Below, piece after piece: positions 1-9,284 of a stretch of DNA of 64,000 nucleotides (positions are counted from its first letter, which is position 1; the number at the start of each line of letters is the position of its first letter). The notes under the pieces are model-generated. The model saw only the letters and a program-made list of their open reading frames with translations, did not search any database and was not told the origin of the DNA. Source of the DNA: Bacteroidota bacterium. Its GTDB lineage: Bacteria > Bacteroidota > Bacteroidia > Bacteroidales > GCA-2711565. The position numbers were made by a program, and so were the translations under genes. Where the stretch lies: positions 29,348 through 93,347 of the forward strand of contig JAHIVC010000055.1 of NCBI GenBank assembly GCA_018816945.1, given 5' to 3'.

Positions 1-300
1 GGAATTACAACATCTCTGAATATGGGAATTTATGATAAAATTGATTTTCTTGCCTTTGGTATTGTTGGAGTATTTGCAATTGCAAATCTATTTGATAACT
101 TTCTGCTTCAACCGTTAATTTATTCAAATAGTGTGAAAGCCCGCCCAATTGAGATTTTTATTGTAATTATCATGGCTGGCAGTATGGCTGGTATTCCGGG
201 AATGATGCTGGCTATTCCTTCTTATACTGTGATCAGGATTGTTGCAAAAGAATTTTTAAGTCAATCCAGAATTGTGCAAAAACTTACCGAGAAGTTATAA
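1..300 (+). CDS. AI-2E family transporter, C-terminal fragment
   Basis: The reading frame is open from the first base, so only about the last 99 residues of a larger membrane protein are present. The fragment has a hydrophobic stretch (IVGVFAIANLFDNFLLQPLI), a short hydrophilic link, and a second hydrophobic stretch containing IMAGSMAGIPGMMLAIPSY before a basic tail. This is the usual end of the AI-2E/PerM family of multi-pass permeases, where a conserved P-L-I near the last helices and the G-x-x-G-M/I-x-G-x-x-L-A-I-P motif recur. The transported substrate of most members is unproven. The gene converges on frr, and a shared hairpin separates them. Confidence 0.75.
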   Translation, partial: GITTSLNMGIYDKIDFLAFGIVGVFAIANLFDNFLLQPLIYSNSVKARPIEIFIVIIMAGSMAGIPGMMLAIPSYTVIRIVAKEFLSQSRIVQKLTEKL

Positions 301-324
301 ATAAAACCTCTTTCAAGGTTTTAT
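301..324. terminator. Bidirectional hairpin between permease and frr
   Basis: Arms ataaaacct (301-309) and aggttttat (316-324) pair perfectly over 9 bp around a 6-base loop. The right arm covers the stop codon of frr, and the left arm begins one base after the stop of the plus-strand permease. The A/T-rich arms give each strand a short U-run, so it can serve both convergent genes. Confidence 0.55.
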
Positions 325-884
325 ACTTTCATAATATCATTTTCTTTTATATCCATAAGCTTATCAACTTTTTCGATAAATTTATTCGTAAGCTCCTGAA
401 TTATGTCTTGTGTTCGTTTTGCCTCATCTTCAGCTAGTCCTTCTTTTTCTAGTTGCTTGATATATTCATTTGCCGATCTTCTTGCACTTCTGATACTAAT
501 TTTTGATTTCTCAGCCTCAGCTTTAGCCTGCTTCACAAGCTCAAGTCTTCGTTGCTCTGTAATGGCTGGCACAAGAATTCTTAACACTTCACCTTCATTT
601 GAAGGATTAAAGCCTAAATTTGCAGCCAGAATAGCTTTTTCGATATCGTGAAGGATAGATTTATCCCAAGGCTGAACTATGATTTGCCTTGGATCGGGAG
701 TATTAATATTGGCAGTTTGAGCAATTGCAGTAGGTACACCATAATAATTGACCATTACACCATCAAGCATTTGCGGACTGGCTTTTCCTGCTCTGATCTT
801 TTGAAACCCTTTTTCGAGGTGAAGCATCGCACCCTGCATGCTCTCTTCTGCTTCATCCAAACAAAATTGTACTTCTTCATTCAT
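321..884 (-). CDS. frr: Ribosome recycling factor
   Basis: The 187-residue protein is the usual length for RRF, which with EF-G splits the post-termination ribosome in the cytoplasm. It has the family landmarks: an N-terminal helix with K-x-R-A-G-K-A-S-P, the V-x-Y-Y-G-x-P-T domain II segment, N-T-P-D-P-R-Q-I-x-V-x-P-W-D, and a C-terminal helix rich in E-A-K-R. It lies 59 bp downstream of pyrH, the common frr-pyrH pairing. A TAATTTTG box in that gap suggests it also has its own promoter. Confidence 0.97.
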   Translation of the reverse strand: MNEEVQFCLDEAEESMQGAMLHLEKGFQKIRAGKASPQMLDGVMVNYYGVPTAIAQTANINTPDPRQIIVQPWDKSILHDIEKAILAANLGFNPSNEGEVLRILVPAITEQRRLELVKQAKAEAEKSKISIRSARRSANEYIKQLEKEGLAEDEAKRTQDIIQELTNKFIEKVDKLMDIKENDIMKV

Positions 885-914
885 AATTTTAGTCTTAATT
901 ATTATTTTGCGGGG

Positions 915-922
915 GCAAAATT
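915..922 (-). promoter_or_regulatory. Candidate -7 box for frr
   Basis: On the minus strand this reads TAATTTTG, a perfect match to the Bacteroidota -7 consensus TAnnTTTG, 30 bases before the frr start. It overlaps a small perfect hairpin (attttgc 904-910, gcaaaat 915-921). No clear -33 TTTG is visible. Confidence 0.4.
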
Positions 923-943
923 AAAAAAATCTTTTAATCATGT

Positions 944-1651
944 TCAGTTTTTTACAATAGTCCCGATTTCTTCACCCATTAACGCTTTTTTCAAATTGCC
1001 TTTAGTATTCATATCGAAAACAAATATTGGCATTTTATTTTCCTTACATAAAGTAAAAGCGGTCAAATCCATAATTTTCAATTGCTTCTGATACGCTTCA
1101 TCAAAAGAAATATTTTTAAACTTCTTAGCTTCCGGATATTTTTCAGGATCAGCATCATAGACCCCATCAACCCGAGTTCCTTTAAAAATGGCATCGGCAT
1201 TAATTTCAATTGCCCTTAAAGCAGAGGCAGTATCAGTTGTAAAATAAGGGTTTCCGGTTCCTCCTCCAATAATCACGATCGTACCTTTCGATAAATATTC
1301 CTTAGCTATTCTTCCCGACATTGGCTCAGCAATGGGATCGATCGCCAAACCTGATAAAAGTTTGGTATTTTTTCCTTGCTCCTCAATTGCCGACTGAAGA
1401 GCCAAGCTGTTGATTACTGTTGCAAGCATTCCCATATAATCACCTTGTGCACGATCGAAACCCTGACCGGCTCCCTGAAGGCCACGAAAGATATTCCCTC
1501 CGCCAATAACTATAGCAATTTGAACCCCCATACTTGCCGCTTCCGCAATTTCTGAAGCATAGGTTTTTAATCGCACTTGATTAATGCCATATTGTTGATC
1601 ACCCATTAAGGATTCCCCACTCAGCTTTAAAAGAATTCTTTTATATTTCAT
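944..1651 (-). CDS. pyrH: UMP kinase
   Basis: The 235-residue hexameric-type bacterial UMP kinase phosphorylates UMP to UDP in pyrimidine nucleotide synthesis. Visible motifs are K-L-S-G-E-S at the start, the glycine-rich G-G-G-N-I-F-R-G, the UMP-binding I-D-P-I-A-E-P, G-G-T-G-N-P-Y-F-T-T-D-T-A, and the K-G-T-R-V-D-G-V-Y-D-A-D-P signature of the amino-acid-kinase fold. It lies directly upstream of frr. A near-consensus AAATTTTG box lies 8 bases before the ATG (1660-1667). Confidence 0.97.
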   Translation of the reverse strand: MKYKRILLKLSGESLMGDQQYGINQVRLKTYASEIAEAASMGVQIAIVIGGGNIFRGLQGAGQGFDRAQGDYMGMLATVINSLALQSAIEEQGKNTKLLSGLAIDPIAEPMSGRIAKEYLSKGTIVIIGGGTGNPYFTTDTASALRAIEINADAIFKGTRVDGVYDADPEKYPEAKKFKNISFDEAYQKQLKIMDLTAFTLCKENKMPIFVFDMNTKGNLKKALMGEEIGTIVKN

Positions 1652-1720
1652 AAAAATGCCAAAATTTGAATTTTATATGGTCTTCAATTATTTTGAATAC
1701 TGCAATGTATAAAAATTGAA

Positions 1721-2173
1721 CTAGAATTTAGGATCAAAGGTTTCATAATTATTATCAAGCCTTCTAAACCGTACGAAAAGATTCCGAGCTTCAACAAACG
1801 AGTTGTTATTCGCCCAGAAATGATATGTAGTATCTGCGGCAAACCCGATTTGATACTTAGTTACTCCAAGTTGCCCAAAATCAAGAGTTGCTATATATAA
1901 TGGATATTCACGTTCGATCCAAAACTTTGAACTGAATGCAGTAATTTTTTCAACTTCCCAAACCGAATTACTCTTAAATACGATTATCCCTTCATAGTTA
2001 TTGAAAGTTCGTAAATTGAAATACAATTGGAATTCATCAGGCGGATAAATGATATCTTCCACACTAGAGTAAATATTTGATTCTTCATCAACCGGATTGT
2101 TCTTGAAACAAGTACTACTTGTCATTGCAAAAACAATGAAAAACAAAAGTGTTATTTTTACTATTCTTGTCAT
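1721..2173 (-). CDS. Small exported protein of unknown function
   Basis: I do not recognise the family. The chosen ATG gives about 150 residues beginning with a basic N-terminus and a strong hydrophobic core (ITLLFFIVFAMTSSTC), so export is likely. The Cys after S-S-T could be a lipidation site, although Thr at -1 is not the usual residue. The mature part is rich in aromatic residues and beta-prone. A TTG at 2191 in the same frame would add six residues, but the ATG puts the charged end correctly before the hydrophobic core. The gene starts about 20 bp after the secA stop and is probably cotranscribed with it. Confidence 0.65.
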   Translation of the reverse strand: MTRIVKITLLFFIVFAMTSSTCFKNNPVDEESNIYSSVEDIIYPPDEFQLYFNLRTFNNYEGIIVFKSNSVWEVEKITAFSSKFWIEREYPLYIATLDFGQLGVTKYQIGFAADTTYHFWANNNSFVEARNLFVRFRRLDNNYETFDPKF

Positions 2174-2193
2174 TGATTTATAAAAATACAAAA

Positions 2194-5100
2194 TTATGCA
2201 TTTCTACCATGACATTGTTTGTATTTTTTTCCACTTCCACATGGACACGTTTCGTTTCTACCAACTTTTTTCTCAACTTTTACAGGTTGTGTAACTGATT
2301 GTTGTTGAGTATCGCTATGTGCTTCTGAAAGCAGATCCTTACGTTCCTCTTTGTACTTACTCCTATCAGATTTTCCAATGTGGGCTTCACTTACACCCTT
2401 TGAATCAACAAGAGGAATATCTGCTTTTGTAAGAAAGGTAACAATATCATTATTAATCTTTTGAACCAGTGTTTTAAACAACTCAAAAGATTCGAATTTA
2501 TAAATTAATAATGGATCTTTTTGTTCATAAGTCGCATTCTGAACCGATTGTTTTAAGTCGTCCATCTCTCGCAAATGTTCTTTCCATGAGTTATCCAGCA
2601 TGGCAAGTGAAATTCCCTTCTCCATCGAAAGAACGACTTCACGTCCGCCATCGTTATAAGCACGCTTTAAATTTGCGATAACGTTCATGGTTTTACGACC
2701 ATCTGAAAACGGAATGGCAATATTTTCGTAATGTGTATTCCTTTCAAAAACGTCTTTAATTACCGGATAGGCTTTTTCCCCGATATTTTTTGACTTCATT
2801 TCATAAGAGCTGTAAACATTTTCGAATAAAATCAAATTTGCTTCATCAGCCTTCATTGAAAGAAAATCTTTTTCGTTAAATGGCGATTCACATGCAAATG
2901 TCTTTAGAAGAGCCATTTCAAATCCTTCATAGTCACCAGATGACTGATAATCTGTAACTAATTGTTCCCCAACATCAAATATCATATTTGAAATATCTAC
3001 ACTTAGTCGTTCACCAAATAAGGCGTGTTTTCTTTTCTTGTAAATCACTTCACGTTGGCTATTCATTACATCATCATATTCAAGCAGTCTCTTTCTGATT
3101 CCAAAGTTATTCTCTTCAACTTTTTTCTGGGCACGCTCGATTGATTTTGTAATCATTGAATGTTGGATGACTTCGCCTTCCTTTAGGCCAAGTTTATCCA
3201 TGATGTTAGCAATCCGGCCGGATCCAAACATTCTCATCAAATCATCTTCAAGTGAAACAAAAAACTGCGAACTACCCGGGTCACCCTGACGACCGGCCCT
3301 ACCACGCAACTGCCTGTCAACCCTGCGAGAATCGTGACGCTCGGTACCGATGATGGCTAAACCACCTGCATCCTGTACGCCTTTTCCAAGCTTAATGTCG
3401 GTACCCCGACCAGCCATGTTGGTTGCAATGGTAACTGTTCCCGGCAAACCCGCTTCAGCAACGATATCAGCTTCCTTTTGATGCAATTTGGCATTTAAAA
3501 CATTGTGTTTGATATTCCTTCGGGTAAGCATTCGGCTCAGCAATTCAGAAATTTCTACCGAGGTAGTTCCGACAAGTACCGGCCTTTTTGCTTTTATCAA
3601 ACTATCAATTTCATCGATAACCGCATTAAATTTTTCACGGGTAGTTTTATATACCAGGTCTTCCATATCTTTTCGAATAACCGGCCTGTTTGTGGGGATC
3701 ACAACCACATCCAATTTATAAATATCCCAAAATTCGCCTGCTTCCGTTTCGGCAGTCCCGGTCATACCCGAAAGTTTACGGTACATTCTGAAATAGTTTT
3801 GCAAAGTAATGGTGGCATAAGTTTGAGTAGCAGCCTCAACCTTTACATTTTCTTTTGCTTCAAGAGCCTGGTGCAAGCCATCTGAATACCTACGACCTTC
3901 CATAATACGGCCTGTTTGCTCATCAACAATTTTAATCTTATTATCGATGATAACATATTCGATATCTTTTTCGAAAAGTGCATACGCTTTCAACAACTGA
4001 TTAACGGTATGTACACGATCAGATTTGATGGCATAATCGCGAAGTACTTTATCTTTTTTGTTCCGTTTTTTATTTTCAGTTACATCCTCTTTCTCAATTT
4101 CAGCCAATTCTGATCCAATATCGGGGAGCAAATAAAAGTCTTCTTCCTGATAAGATTCCGTCATCACATCAATCCCTTTTTCAGTGATATCAATAGTGTT
4201 TTGCTTTTCATCAATAACAAAAAACAATTCATCATCGATTAGGTGCATGTGCTTGGCCTGTTCTTGCAAATAAAAATTTTCGGTTTTTTGCATCAGGGCA
4301 CGCATGCCAGGTTCACTTAAAAACTTGATCAGTGCTTTGTTTTTGGGTAATCCGCGATAAGCCCTGAACAATAATTCCCCACCTTTTTTCTCATCTTCGG
4401 CATTGGGAGTTCCTGTCAATAACTTCTTCGCTTCGGCTAGTATCTTAGTAACCAATGTTTTTTGGGCCGTATGCAATTTATGTACCGGAGGTTTCAATTC
4501 ATCAAATTCCTGGATATCGCCTCGTGGCGTTGGACCTGAAATAATCAAAGGAGTTCGGGCATCATCAATTAATACCGAGTCGACCTCATCCACAATTGAA
4601 AAATTATGGGGCCGTTGAACCAATTCATCCGGATTACTGGTCATGTTATCTCTCAAATAATCGAATCCGAATTCATTGTTAGTACCGAATGTAATATCAG
4701 CCAAATAAGCTTTTCGTCGTTCTTCCGAATTTGGTTGGTGCTTATCGATACAATCGACTTTCAAACCATGAAACTCATATAAAACGCCCATCCATTCGGC
4801 ATCACGTTTTGCAAGATAATCGTTAACAGTAACTACATGAACCCCTTTACCCGTTAAAGCATTCAGGTAAACGGGCAGTGTTGCTACCAGCGTTTTACCC
4901 TCACCGGTCCCCATTTCCGCAATTTTACCCTGATGCAAAATAACGCCACCAATTAACTGAACATCATAATGAACCATATTCCAGGTAATCATCGTACCCC
5001 CGGCGATCCATTTATTATTATAATATGCTTTATCTCCAACTATATTTATGCTTTCACGCTTTGCTGCCATATCCCGATCCCTTTGGGTGACAGTAACCTC

Positions 5101-5481
5101 AATTTTTTCATTTTCAAAAAACCTTTTTGCAGTTTCTTTCATCACAGCAAATGCCTCGGGAAGGATTTCATCAAGTATTTCCTGACTCTTATCGTAGCTT
5201 AGCTTCTCCAGTTTATCTAGGGTATCATACATTTTTTCCTTTTCCCCGACTGAAACTGTATCGCTCTCAATTTGCTGTCTTAACTCCTTGATTTGATTTT
5301 CTTCGGGCTCAATATAATCTTTTATTCTTTGCTTGAACTCAGCTGTTTTAGCTCTTAACTCATCATTGGATAATTTGGTAATTCCGGTGTAAGCTTCTTT
5401 AATTTTTTTAAGAGTAGGCGTTACCTCCCTAAGATCCCTATCAGATTTAGTTCCCAGTAAATTTTTTATCGCATTAAGCAT
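2194..5481 (-). CDS. secA: Protein translocase ATPase SecA
   Basis: SecA is the cytoplasmic motor ATPase that drives proteins through SecYEG. At 1,095 residues it has the longer form normal in Bacteroidota, with insertions not present in the roughly 900-residue enterobacterial protein. The sequence shows the Walker A G-T-G-E-G-K-T, the N-D-Y-L-A-K-R-D segment, the DEAD-like V-D-E-V-D-S, the G-T-T-S-V-E helicase motif, [13 protein letters not shown] and [13 protein letters not shown]. The extreme C-terminus carries the zinc-binding SEC-C motif C-x-C-x8-C-H, which contacts SecB or ribosomes. A weak TAACTTTA box lies 12 bases before the start. Confidence 0.98.
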   Translation of the reverse strand: MLNAIKNLLGTKSDRDLREVTPTLKKIKEAYTGITKLSNDELRAKTAEFKQRIKDYIEPEENQIKELRQQIESDTVSVGEKEKMYDTLDKLEKLSYDKSQEILDEILPEAFAVMKETAKRFFENEKIEVTVTQRDRDMAAKRESINIVGDKAYYNNKWIAGGTMITWNMVHYDVQLIGGVILHQGKIAEMGTGEGKTLVATLPVYLNALTGKGVHVVTVNDYLAKRDAEWMGVLYEFHGLKVDCIDKHQPNSEERRKAYLADITFGTNNEFGFDYLRDNMTSNPDELVQRPHNFSIVDEVDSVLIDDARTPLIISGPTPRGDIQEFDELKPPVHKLHTAQKTLVTKILAEAKKLLTGTPNAEDEKKGGELLFRAYRGLPKNKALIKFLSEPGMRALMQKTENFYLQEQAKHMHLIDDELFFVIDEKQNTIDITEKGIDVMTESYQEEDFYLLPDIGSELAEIEKEDVTENKKRNKKDKVLRDYAIKSDRVHTVNQLLKAYALFEKDIEYVIIDNKIKIVDEQTGRIMEGRRYSDGLHQALEAKENVKVEAATQTYATITLQNYFRMYRKLSGMTGTAETEAGEFWDIYKLDVVVIPTNRPVIRKDMEDLVYKTTREKFNAVIDEIDSLIKAKRPVLVGTTSVEISELLSRMLTRRNIKHNVLNAKLHQKEADIVAEAGLPGTVTIATNMAGRGTDIKLGKGVQDAGGLAIIGTERHDSRRVDRQLRGRAGRQGDPGSSQFFVSLEDDLMRMFGSGRIANIMDKLGLKEGEVIQHSMITKSIERAQKKVEENNFGIRKRLLEYDDVMNSQREVIYKKRKHALFGERLSVDISNMIFDVGEQLVTDYQSSGDYEGFEMALLKTFACESPFNEKDFLSMKADEANLILFENVYSSYEMKSKNIGEKAYPVIKDVFERNTHYENIAIPFSDGRKTMNVIANLKRAYNDGGREVVLSMEKGISLAMLDNSWKEHLREMDDLKQSVQNATYEQKDPLLIYKFESFELFKTLVQKINNDIVTFLTKADIPLVDSKGVSEAHIGKSDRSKYKEERKDLLSEAHSDTQQQSVTQPVKVEKKVGRNETCPCGSGKKYKQCHGRNA

Positions 5482-5674
5482 AGTTGGTAATAATAAAGTT
5501 AAATAACAGCTAGATCAATAATCATTCCTGAGCCAATTCATTGCAATCTATGACAGATCGTCAGCACAGAATTTTTTTCAAAGCTTTTTTAATTGAATTC
5601 TTATAATTTATTCGAAACAAAAATAGTTTAAAATTCTTAATTATTGCTGATGAAATAGCACTGAACTAAAGCTT

Positions 5675-7054
5675 TCAGTGCTTGAATTCAGATTTAAAAG
5701 ATTGACTGAATCCCATCCATGGTACTAAAGCCGGATTTTGCATGATCACACCCTGCGGATCAATTAAGAGATATGCCGGGAGCGCATTAATTTGATAAAT
5801 ATCAGCAATATCAAATACTTTATCTGTGAGGAAAAATTTCCACGGATATTTTTTAATTAAATCATTCAGAATGTTTTTGGATGTATTAATCGCAACACTT
5901 ACAAATTGAACATCTTTGGCATAATGCTGATACAATTCCGCAATACTATCCATTTCCCTGATACAATCGTTACATGGAACAGTGAAGAACTGAATAAAAG
6001 TAACTCGATTCGATGGATCAGGAATGTTAAAATTATTGCCCTCTAAATCCGTTAACTTATACGTGGGTATTTTTGTACCGGGTTGGAGGTAATTTAGCTG
6101 CTGTGCCATACTTTTAGCAATTTGTGTATGGTAAGAATTGCCGGAGCGCTTAGCGATTTCATCAAACAATTTAAGAATAGAAGCATGATTTGCTGATGGA
6201 ATGAAGTACAAATCATAAATAATTTTCAAGAGGACCATTTCCCTGAATTCAGTATTTTCAAGCATGGGATCCTTTTTCAATAAAGCCGATACAGATTCTA
6301 AATCCGCATTTCCAAATATTTTCTGCATCAATAAACTTTGGTCAAAATATTTATTGGGAACCATCAAGTATTTCTCAAACAACTGATTGAAGAAACGCAT
6401 GTATTCATCATGATGCGAATAAAAAGGCTGATTCTGTAAATACGATTTATAAGCAGATTCCCTGTTTTTCAATCCTGAATTTAATTCAAAAGATGCCAAT
6501 CTAAGATCGATATACACTTTTAAATAACCACCTGGATTATTGAATAATTGTTTAATCTCTGAACCAAAATCAACAATCAATTTTCTTTCTTTATTCTTAT
6601 AAATCCGATTAAAATTAGCGACTAAAAACTGATCTGCCCGAAAATTAAACTCACTGATCTGATTGTTCAAATCATCTTTGGGAAGATCGATGAATTGGTA
6701 TTCTAAATAAGGATTGTTCACAAATGTGATCTGCTCCCTGCTCTTATCATATTTAATGAATAATTTATAAGTTTTATTGGGTTCCAGATATATTTCAGTT
6801 TTCTGAAAACCTATCACGAGAATAAATATTTGTGTTGCTTGTAATGTTGTTTTTAATTTAAAAGATCCATCCGGTTGCACAACGCATTCATCAACCTCTT
6901 TCATTTTCATTGAAAAAAAATCGGAATAAGTTTTAAGCTTGATCACATATCCAGCTGCATTTTCGGCCTTCCCGTAAATTTTTGTTTCTTGCCCTGATAC
7001 AACTGAAAACAACAACACAAAAAGAAGGGTAAATAATGTATATTTCTTATTCAT
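5675..7054 (-). CDS. TlpA-like thiol-disulfide protein with N-terminal DUF4369-type domain
   Basis: The 459-residue protein begins with a signal peptide ending near V-S-G-Q. The first 120 residues resemble the beta-rich DUF4369-type domain common before thioredoxin domains in Bacteroidota. A helical middle region follows, then a C-terminal thioredoxin fold with the active-site pair C361-N-D-C364 and the cis-proline segment A-L-P-A-Y. The C-x-x-C composition differs from classical C-G-P-C, as is usual for TlpA/ResA-type periplasmic reductants. Its substrate is unknown. It is a single gene between secA and coaD with its own TACCTTTG promoter box. Confidence 0.8.
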   Translation of the reverse strand: MNKKYTLFTLLFVLLFSVVSGQETKIYGKAENAAGYVIKLKTYSDFFSMKMKEVDECVVQPDGSFKLKTTLQATQIFILVIGFQKTEIYLEPNKTYKLFIKYDKSREQITFVNNPYLEYQFIDLPKDDLNNQISEFNFRADQFLVANFNRIYKNKERKLIVDFGSEIKQLFNNPGGYLKVYIDLRLASFELNSGLKNRESAYKSYLQNQPFYSHHDEYMRFFNQLFEKYLMVPNKYFDQSLLMQKIFGNADLESVSALLKKDPMLENTEFREMVLLKIIYDLYFIPSANHASILKLFDEIAKRSGNSYHTQIAKSMAQQLNYLQPGTKIPTYKLTDLEGNNFNIPDPSNRVTFIQFFTVPCNDCIREMDSIAELYQHYAKDVQFVSVAINTSKNILNDLIKKYPWKFFLTDKVFDIADIYQINALPAYLLIDPQGVIMQNPALVPWMGFSQSFKSEFKH

Positions 7055-7070
7055 TCAAGGCTAATTTTGG

Positions 7071-7078
7071 CAAAGGTA
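7071..7078 (-). promoter_or_regulatory. Candidate -7 box for the TlpA-like gene
   Basis: The minus strand reads TACCTTTG, a perfect TAnnTTTG match, 16 bases before the ATG at 7054. There is no clear -33 element. Confidence 0.4.
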
Positions 7079-7088
7079 GTTCTGATTT

Positions 7089-7556
7089 TTATTGAAAATA
7101 CGAATGAATGGCTTCAGGAATAAATTGTGCGATATCTCCTTTGTTAAAGTGAATATCCCTGACAATGGACGAATTGATAGCGGTAAACTCAGGGGCAGTC
7201 AACATAAAAACAGTTTCCACTTCGGGATATAATCGCTTATTCACCTGCCCGATACTTCGTTCAAATTCGAAATCAGCCGAAGTTCTTAACCCTCTTAGTA
7301 GAAATTTTGAGCCAACACTTCTGCAAAAATCAATGGTCAAGCCGGAGTATGTTCGTACGCTAATGCCGGGATTTCCTTCAAACACTTTTTTGATCCAATT
7401 TATCCGGTCGTCTAAACTGAAATAATTTATTTTTTGAGAGTTTTCACCAATTGCAATGATAATCTCATCAAACAATGGGATTGCCCTTTTAATTACATTT
7501 TCGTGACCGCGAGTGATGGGGTCGAAGGATCCCGGAAAGACGGCTATTTTTTTCAT
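7089..7556 (-). CDS. coaD: Pantetheine-phosphate adenylyltransferase
   Basis: CoaD transfers AMP from ATP to 4'-phosphopantetheine, the penultimate step of coenzyme A synthesis. The 155-residue length is typical. The nucleotidyltransferase motif lies at residues 15-18 (T-R-G-H) after F-P-G-S-F-D-P. R-G-L-R-T-S-A-D-F-E-F-E and the C-terminal I-N-S-S-I-V-R-D-I (the ISSTxxR equivalent) are also present. It lies 42 bp after the NUDIX gene, and a TATATTTG box inside that gap suggests an extra promoter. Confidence 0.96.
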   Translation of the reverse strand: MKKIAVFPGSFDPITRGHENVIKRAIPLFDEIIIAIGENSQKINYFSLDDRINWIKKVFEGNPGISVRTYSGLTIDFCRSVGSKFLLRGLRTSADFEFERSIGQVNKRLYPEVETVFMLTAPEFTAINSSIVRDIHFNKGDIAQFIPEAIHSYFQ

Positions 7557-7575
7557 TGCTCAGCTCATTTAAATA

Positions 7576-7583
7576 CAAATATA
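7576..7583 (-). promoter_or_regulatory. Candidate -7 box for coaD
   Basis: The minus strand reads TATATTTG, a perfect TAnnTTTG match, 19 bases before the coaD ATG and inside the 42-bp gap after the NUDIX gene. Confidence 0.4.
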
Positions 7584-7598
7584 CAAATTCTAACAGTC

Positions 7599-8216
7599 TT
7601 AACTTTTCAAATATAAATTCATCAAATCAATTAAAGAGCTATAAGTGTTTTGCATTGCGAACTTCATTCCCTCTCTGTTCATCCATTCAACCTTGCTGAT
7701 TCCCTCATTTGTTTGAGGAGTGGGAATGGTTAAATCTGTGCAATTCATTTCATACCAATAAGTCTTCTTTAAAAAATGCTTATTCCCATACATATAAAGA
7801 TGATATGTTGGATTAAGCGGTGCAATAATCTGAAGGGATTTAAGCCCGGTTTCTTCGCTAACCTCTCTTAAAGCTGCATTTTCTGAAGTTTCATTTTTTT
7901 CAATTTTACCTTTAGGCAAATCCCATTTCCCTAATCTGAAAATCATAAGCAAATCATTCCGGTCATTTCGAACAAACCCGCCTGCAGCTTCAATCTTTTC
8001 AAATGAATTTTTGAAAAAATTAAAACTTAAATCTAGATTTTCCCCACACAAAAATATGAGCCTGCTATAAATTTCGCTAAAGATAAACTGTTGATATTCC
8101 TTACGCATAACTTCATCATTATTAACTTCAACGATCAAATCATCTACCAAAACATTCAACTTTTTTATGTCCTGATCGAAAATAATTTCTTTGGTCAGAT
8201 AAAAAACTTTATACAT
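7599..8216 (-). CDS. NUDIX hydrolase
   Basis: The 205-residue protein has a full NUDIX box starting at G-K-I-E-K-N-E-T and continuing R-E-V-S-E-E-T-G-L, preceded by K-W-D-L-P-K-G. These enzymes hydrolyse nucleoside diphosphates linked to another moiety, but this one's substrate cannot be read from sequence. About 95 residues precede the catalytic domain and do not match a domain I recognise. The ATG lies only 7 bp from the divergent pyrE ATG, so the two genes share control sequence. coaD follows 42 bp downstream. Confidence 0.9.
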   Translation of the reverse strand: MYKVFYLTKEIIFDQDIKKLNVLVDDLIVEVNNDEVMRKEYQQFIFSEIYSRLIFLCGENLDLSFNFFKNSFEKIEAAGGFVRNDRNDLLMIFRLGKWDLPKGKIEKNETSENAALREVSEETGLKSLQIIAPLNPTYHLYMYGNKHFLKKTYWYEMNCTDLTIPTPQTNEGISKVEWMNREGMKFAMQNTYSSLIDLMNLYLKS

Positions 8217-8219
8217 TTG
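8190..8219 (+). promoter_or_regulatory. pyrE promoter embedded in the divergent NUDIX gene
   Basis: TTTG at 8190-8193 and TACATTTG at 8212-8219 match the Bacteroidota -33 and -7 elements with an 18-base spacer. The -7 box ends four bases before the pyrE ATG and contains the reverse complement of the NUDIX start codon (8214-8216). Transcription should start at or next to the pyrE ATG. Confidence 0.6.
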
Positions 8220-8223
8220 CAGT

Positions 8224-8868
8224 ATGAAAATTAATGATGATATAGCAAGAAGCGTTGCCGAATCCTTATTACAAATTAAAGCAATAAAACTAAATATTGC
8301 TAATCCATTTACATGGGCCTCGGGATTAAAATCGCCTATTTATTGCGATAACCGAATTACCCTCTCTTATCCAAAAATCAGGACCTATATCCGCCAACAA
8401 TTTGTTGAGATGATTAATGCAGAATTTGGATCTGTGGATGTAATTGCAGGAGTAGCAACTGGTGCCATTGCGCAAGGAGCATTGGTGGCCCAGGAATTAG
8501 GATTGCCATTTGTTTATGTTCGCTCATCTCAAAAAGAGCATGGTTTGAGCAATCAAATTGAAGGAGTTGTTCAATCAGGTCAATCGGTCGTAGTTGTTGA
8601 GGATTTAGTTTCGACAGGGAAAAGTAGTCTGGCTGCTGTTAAAGCGCTTCGCGATGCGGGATGCAATGTTAAAGGCATGGTCGCCATTTTTACTTATGAA
8701 ATGGAAATTGCCAAAACTAACTTTGAAGAAGCTAATTGTAAGTTGGTGACCTTATCAAACTACGACTCCCTGATCAGAAAAGCTGTTGAAAGCAATTATA
8801 TTTCCGATTCAGATGTTCACTCATTGGTTAAATGGAGAGAAAACCCTGCAAAATGGGGCGCTAAATAG
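8224..8868 (+). CDS. pyrE: Orotate phosphoribosyltransferase
   Basis: PyrE joins orotate and PRPP to give orotidine 5'-phosphate in de novo pyrimidine synthesis. The 214-residue length is standard. The PRPP-binding loop V-V-V-V-E-D-L-V-S-T-G-K-S-S is intact, as are F-x-W-A-S-G-x-x-S-P-I-Y-C-D near the N-terminus and the flexible-loop segment R-S-S-Q-K-E-H-G. The start is fixed by the promoter box four bases upstream. A SRPBCC gene begins 10 bp after the stop. Confidence 0.97.
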   Translation: MKINDDIARSVAESLLQIKAIKLNIANPFTWASGLKSPIYCDNRITLSYPKIRTYIRQQFVEMINAEFGSVDVIAGVATGAIAQGALVAQELGLPFVYVRSSQKEHGLSNQIEGVVQSGQSVVVVEDLVSTGKSSLAAVKALRDAGCNVKGMVAIFTYEMEIAKTNFEEANCKLVTLSNYDSLIRKAVESNYISDSDVHSLVKWRENPAKWGAK

Positions 8869-8878
8869 TTTTAACATC

Positions 8879-9280
8879 ATGGAAATAAAAGGTGACCCAA
8901 TCGAAATTAAAAGTCCGGCAGATCATATTTATAATTTCCTGAACGATTTTAATAATTTTGAGAATCTGATGCCCGAGCAGATCGATCACTGGAAATCGGA
9001 TTCCGAAAGTTGTTCATTTGAAATAAACAACATGGCAACCATCGAACTCCGGATAACCGAACGTGAGCAAGGGCGCAAACTCAAGATGAATTCAGAAGGA
9101 AAGAGTCCTTTTCCATTTCAACTTATTTCTAAGCTTGAGCCGCTTAACGAGAATTTATCAAAATTTAGTTTTGAGATTGATGCCGAAGTAAACCCAATGC
9201 TGAGCATGATGGTAAAAAAGCCGCTTCAAAATCTTGTTGAAATTATGGGTCAGAAGCTAAAAACTTTCATGGAAAAATAA
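8879..9280 (+). CDS. SRPBCC (START/Bet v1-like) domain protein
   Basis: The 133-residue protein has the pattern of the SRPBCC ligand-pocket fold: an opening strand (I-E-I-K-S-P-A-D), the helical Y-N-F-L-N-D-F-x-N-F, a series of beta strands, and a long C-terminal helix ending Q-K-L-K-T-F-M-E-K. Such proteins often bind hydrophobic ligands, but no function is assignable. The frame is open further upstream, but that part overlaps pyrE. The ATG at 8879 gives the normal domain start and a 10-bp gap after pyrE, so cotranscription is likely. It is convergent with birA, 4 bp apart. Confidence 0.8.
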   Translation: MEIKGDPIEIKSPADHIYNFLNDFNNFENLMPEQIDHWKSDSESCSFEINNMATIELRITEREQGRKLKMNSEGKSPFPFQLISKLEPLNENLSKFSFEIDAEVNPMLSMMVKKPLQNLVEIMGQKLKTFMEK

Positions 9281-9284
9281 GTTT

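Noticed and set aside
648..1091. 147-codon plus-strand frame
   Set aside because: It spans the antisense of frr and pyrH, both strongly identified, and crosses the frr promoter region.
8786..8878. Upstream extension of the SRPBCC gene into pyrE
   Set aside because: It would overlap pyrE by 83 bp with residues unlike the domain start. The ATG at 8879 is better.
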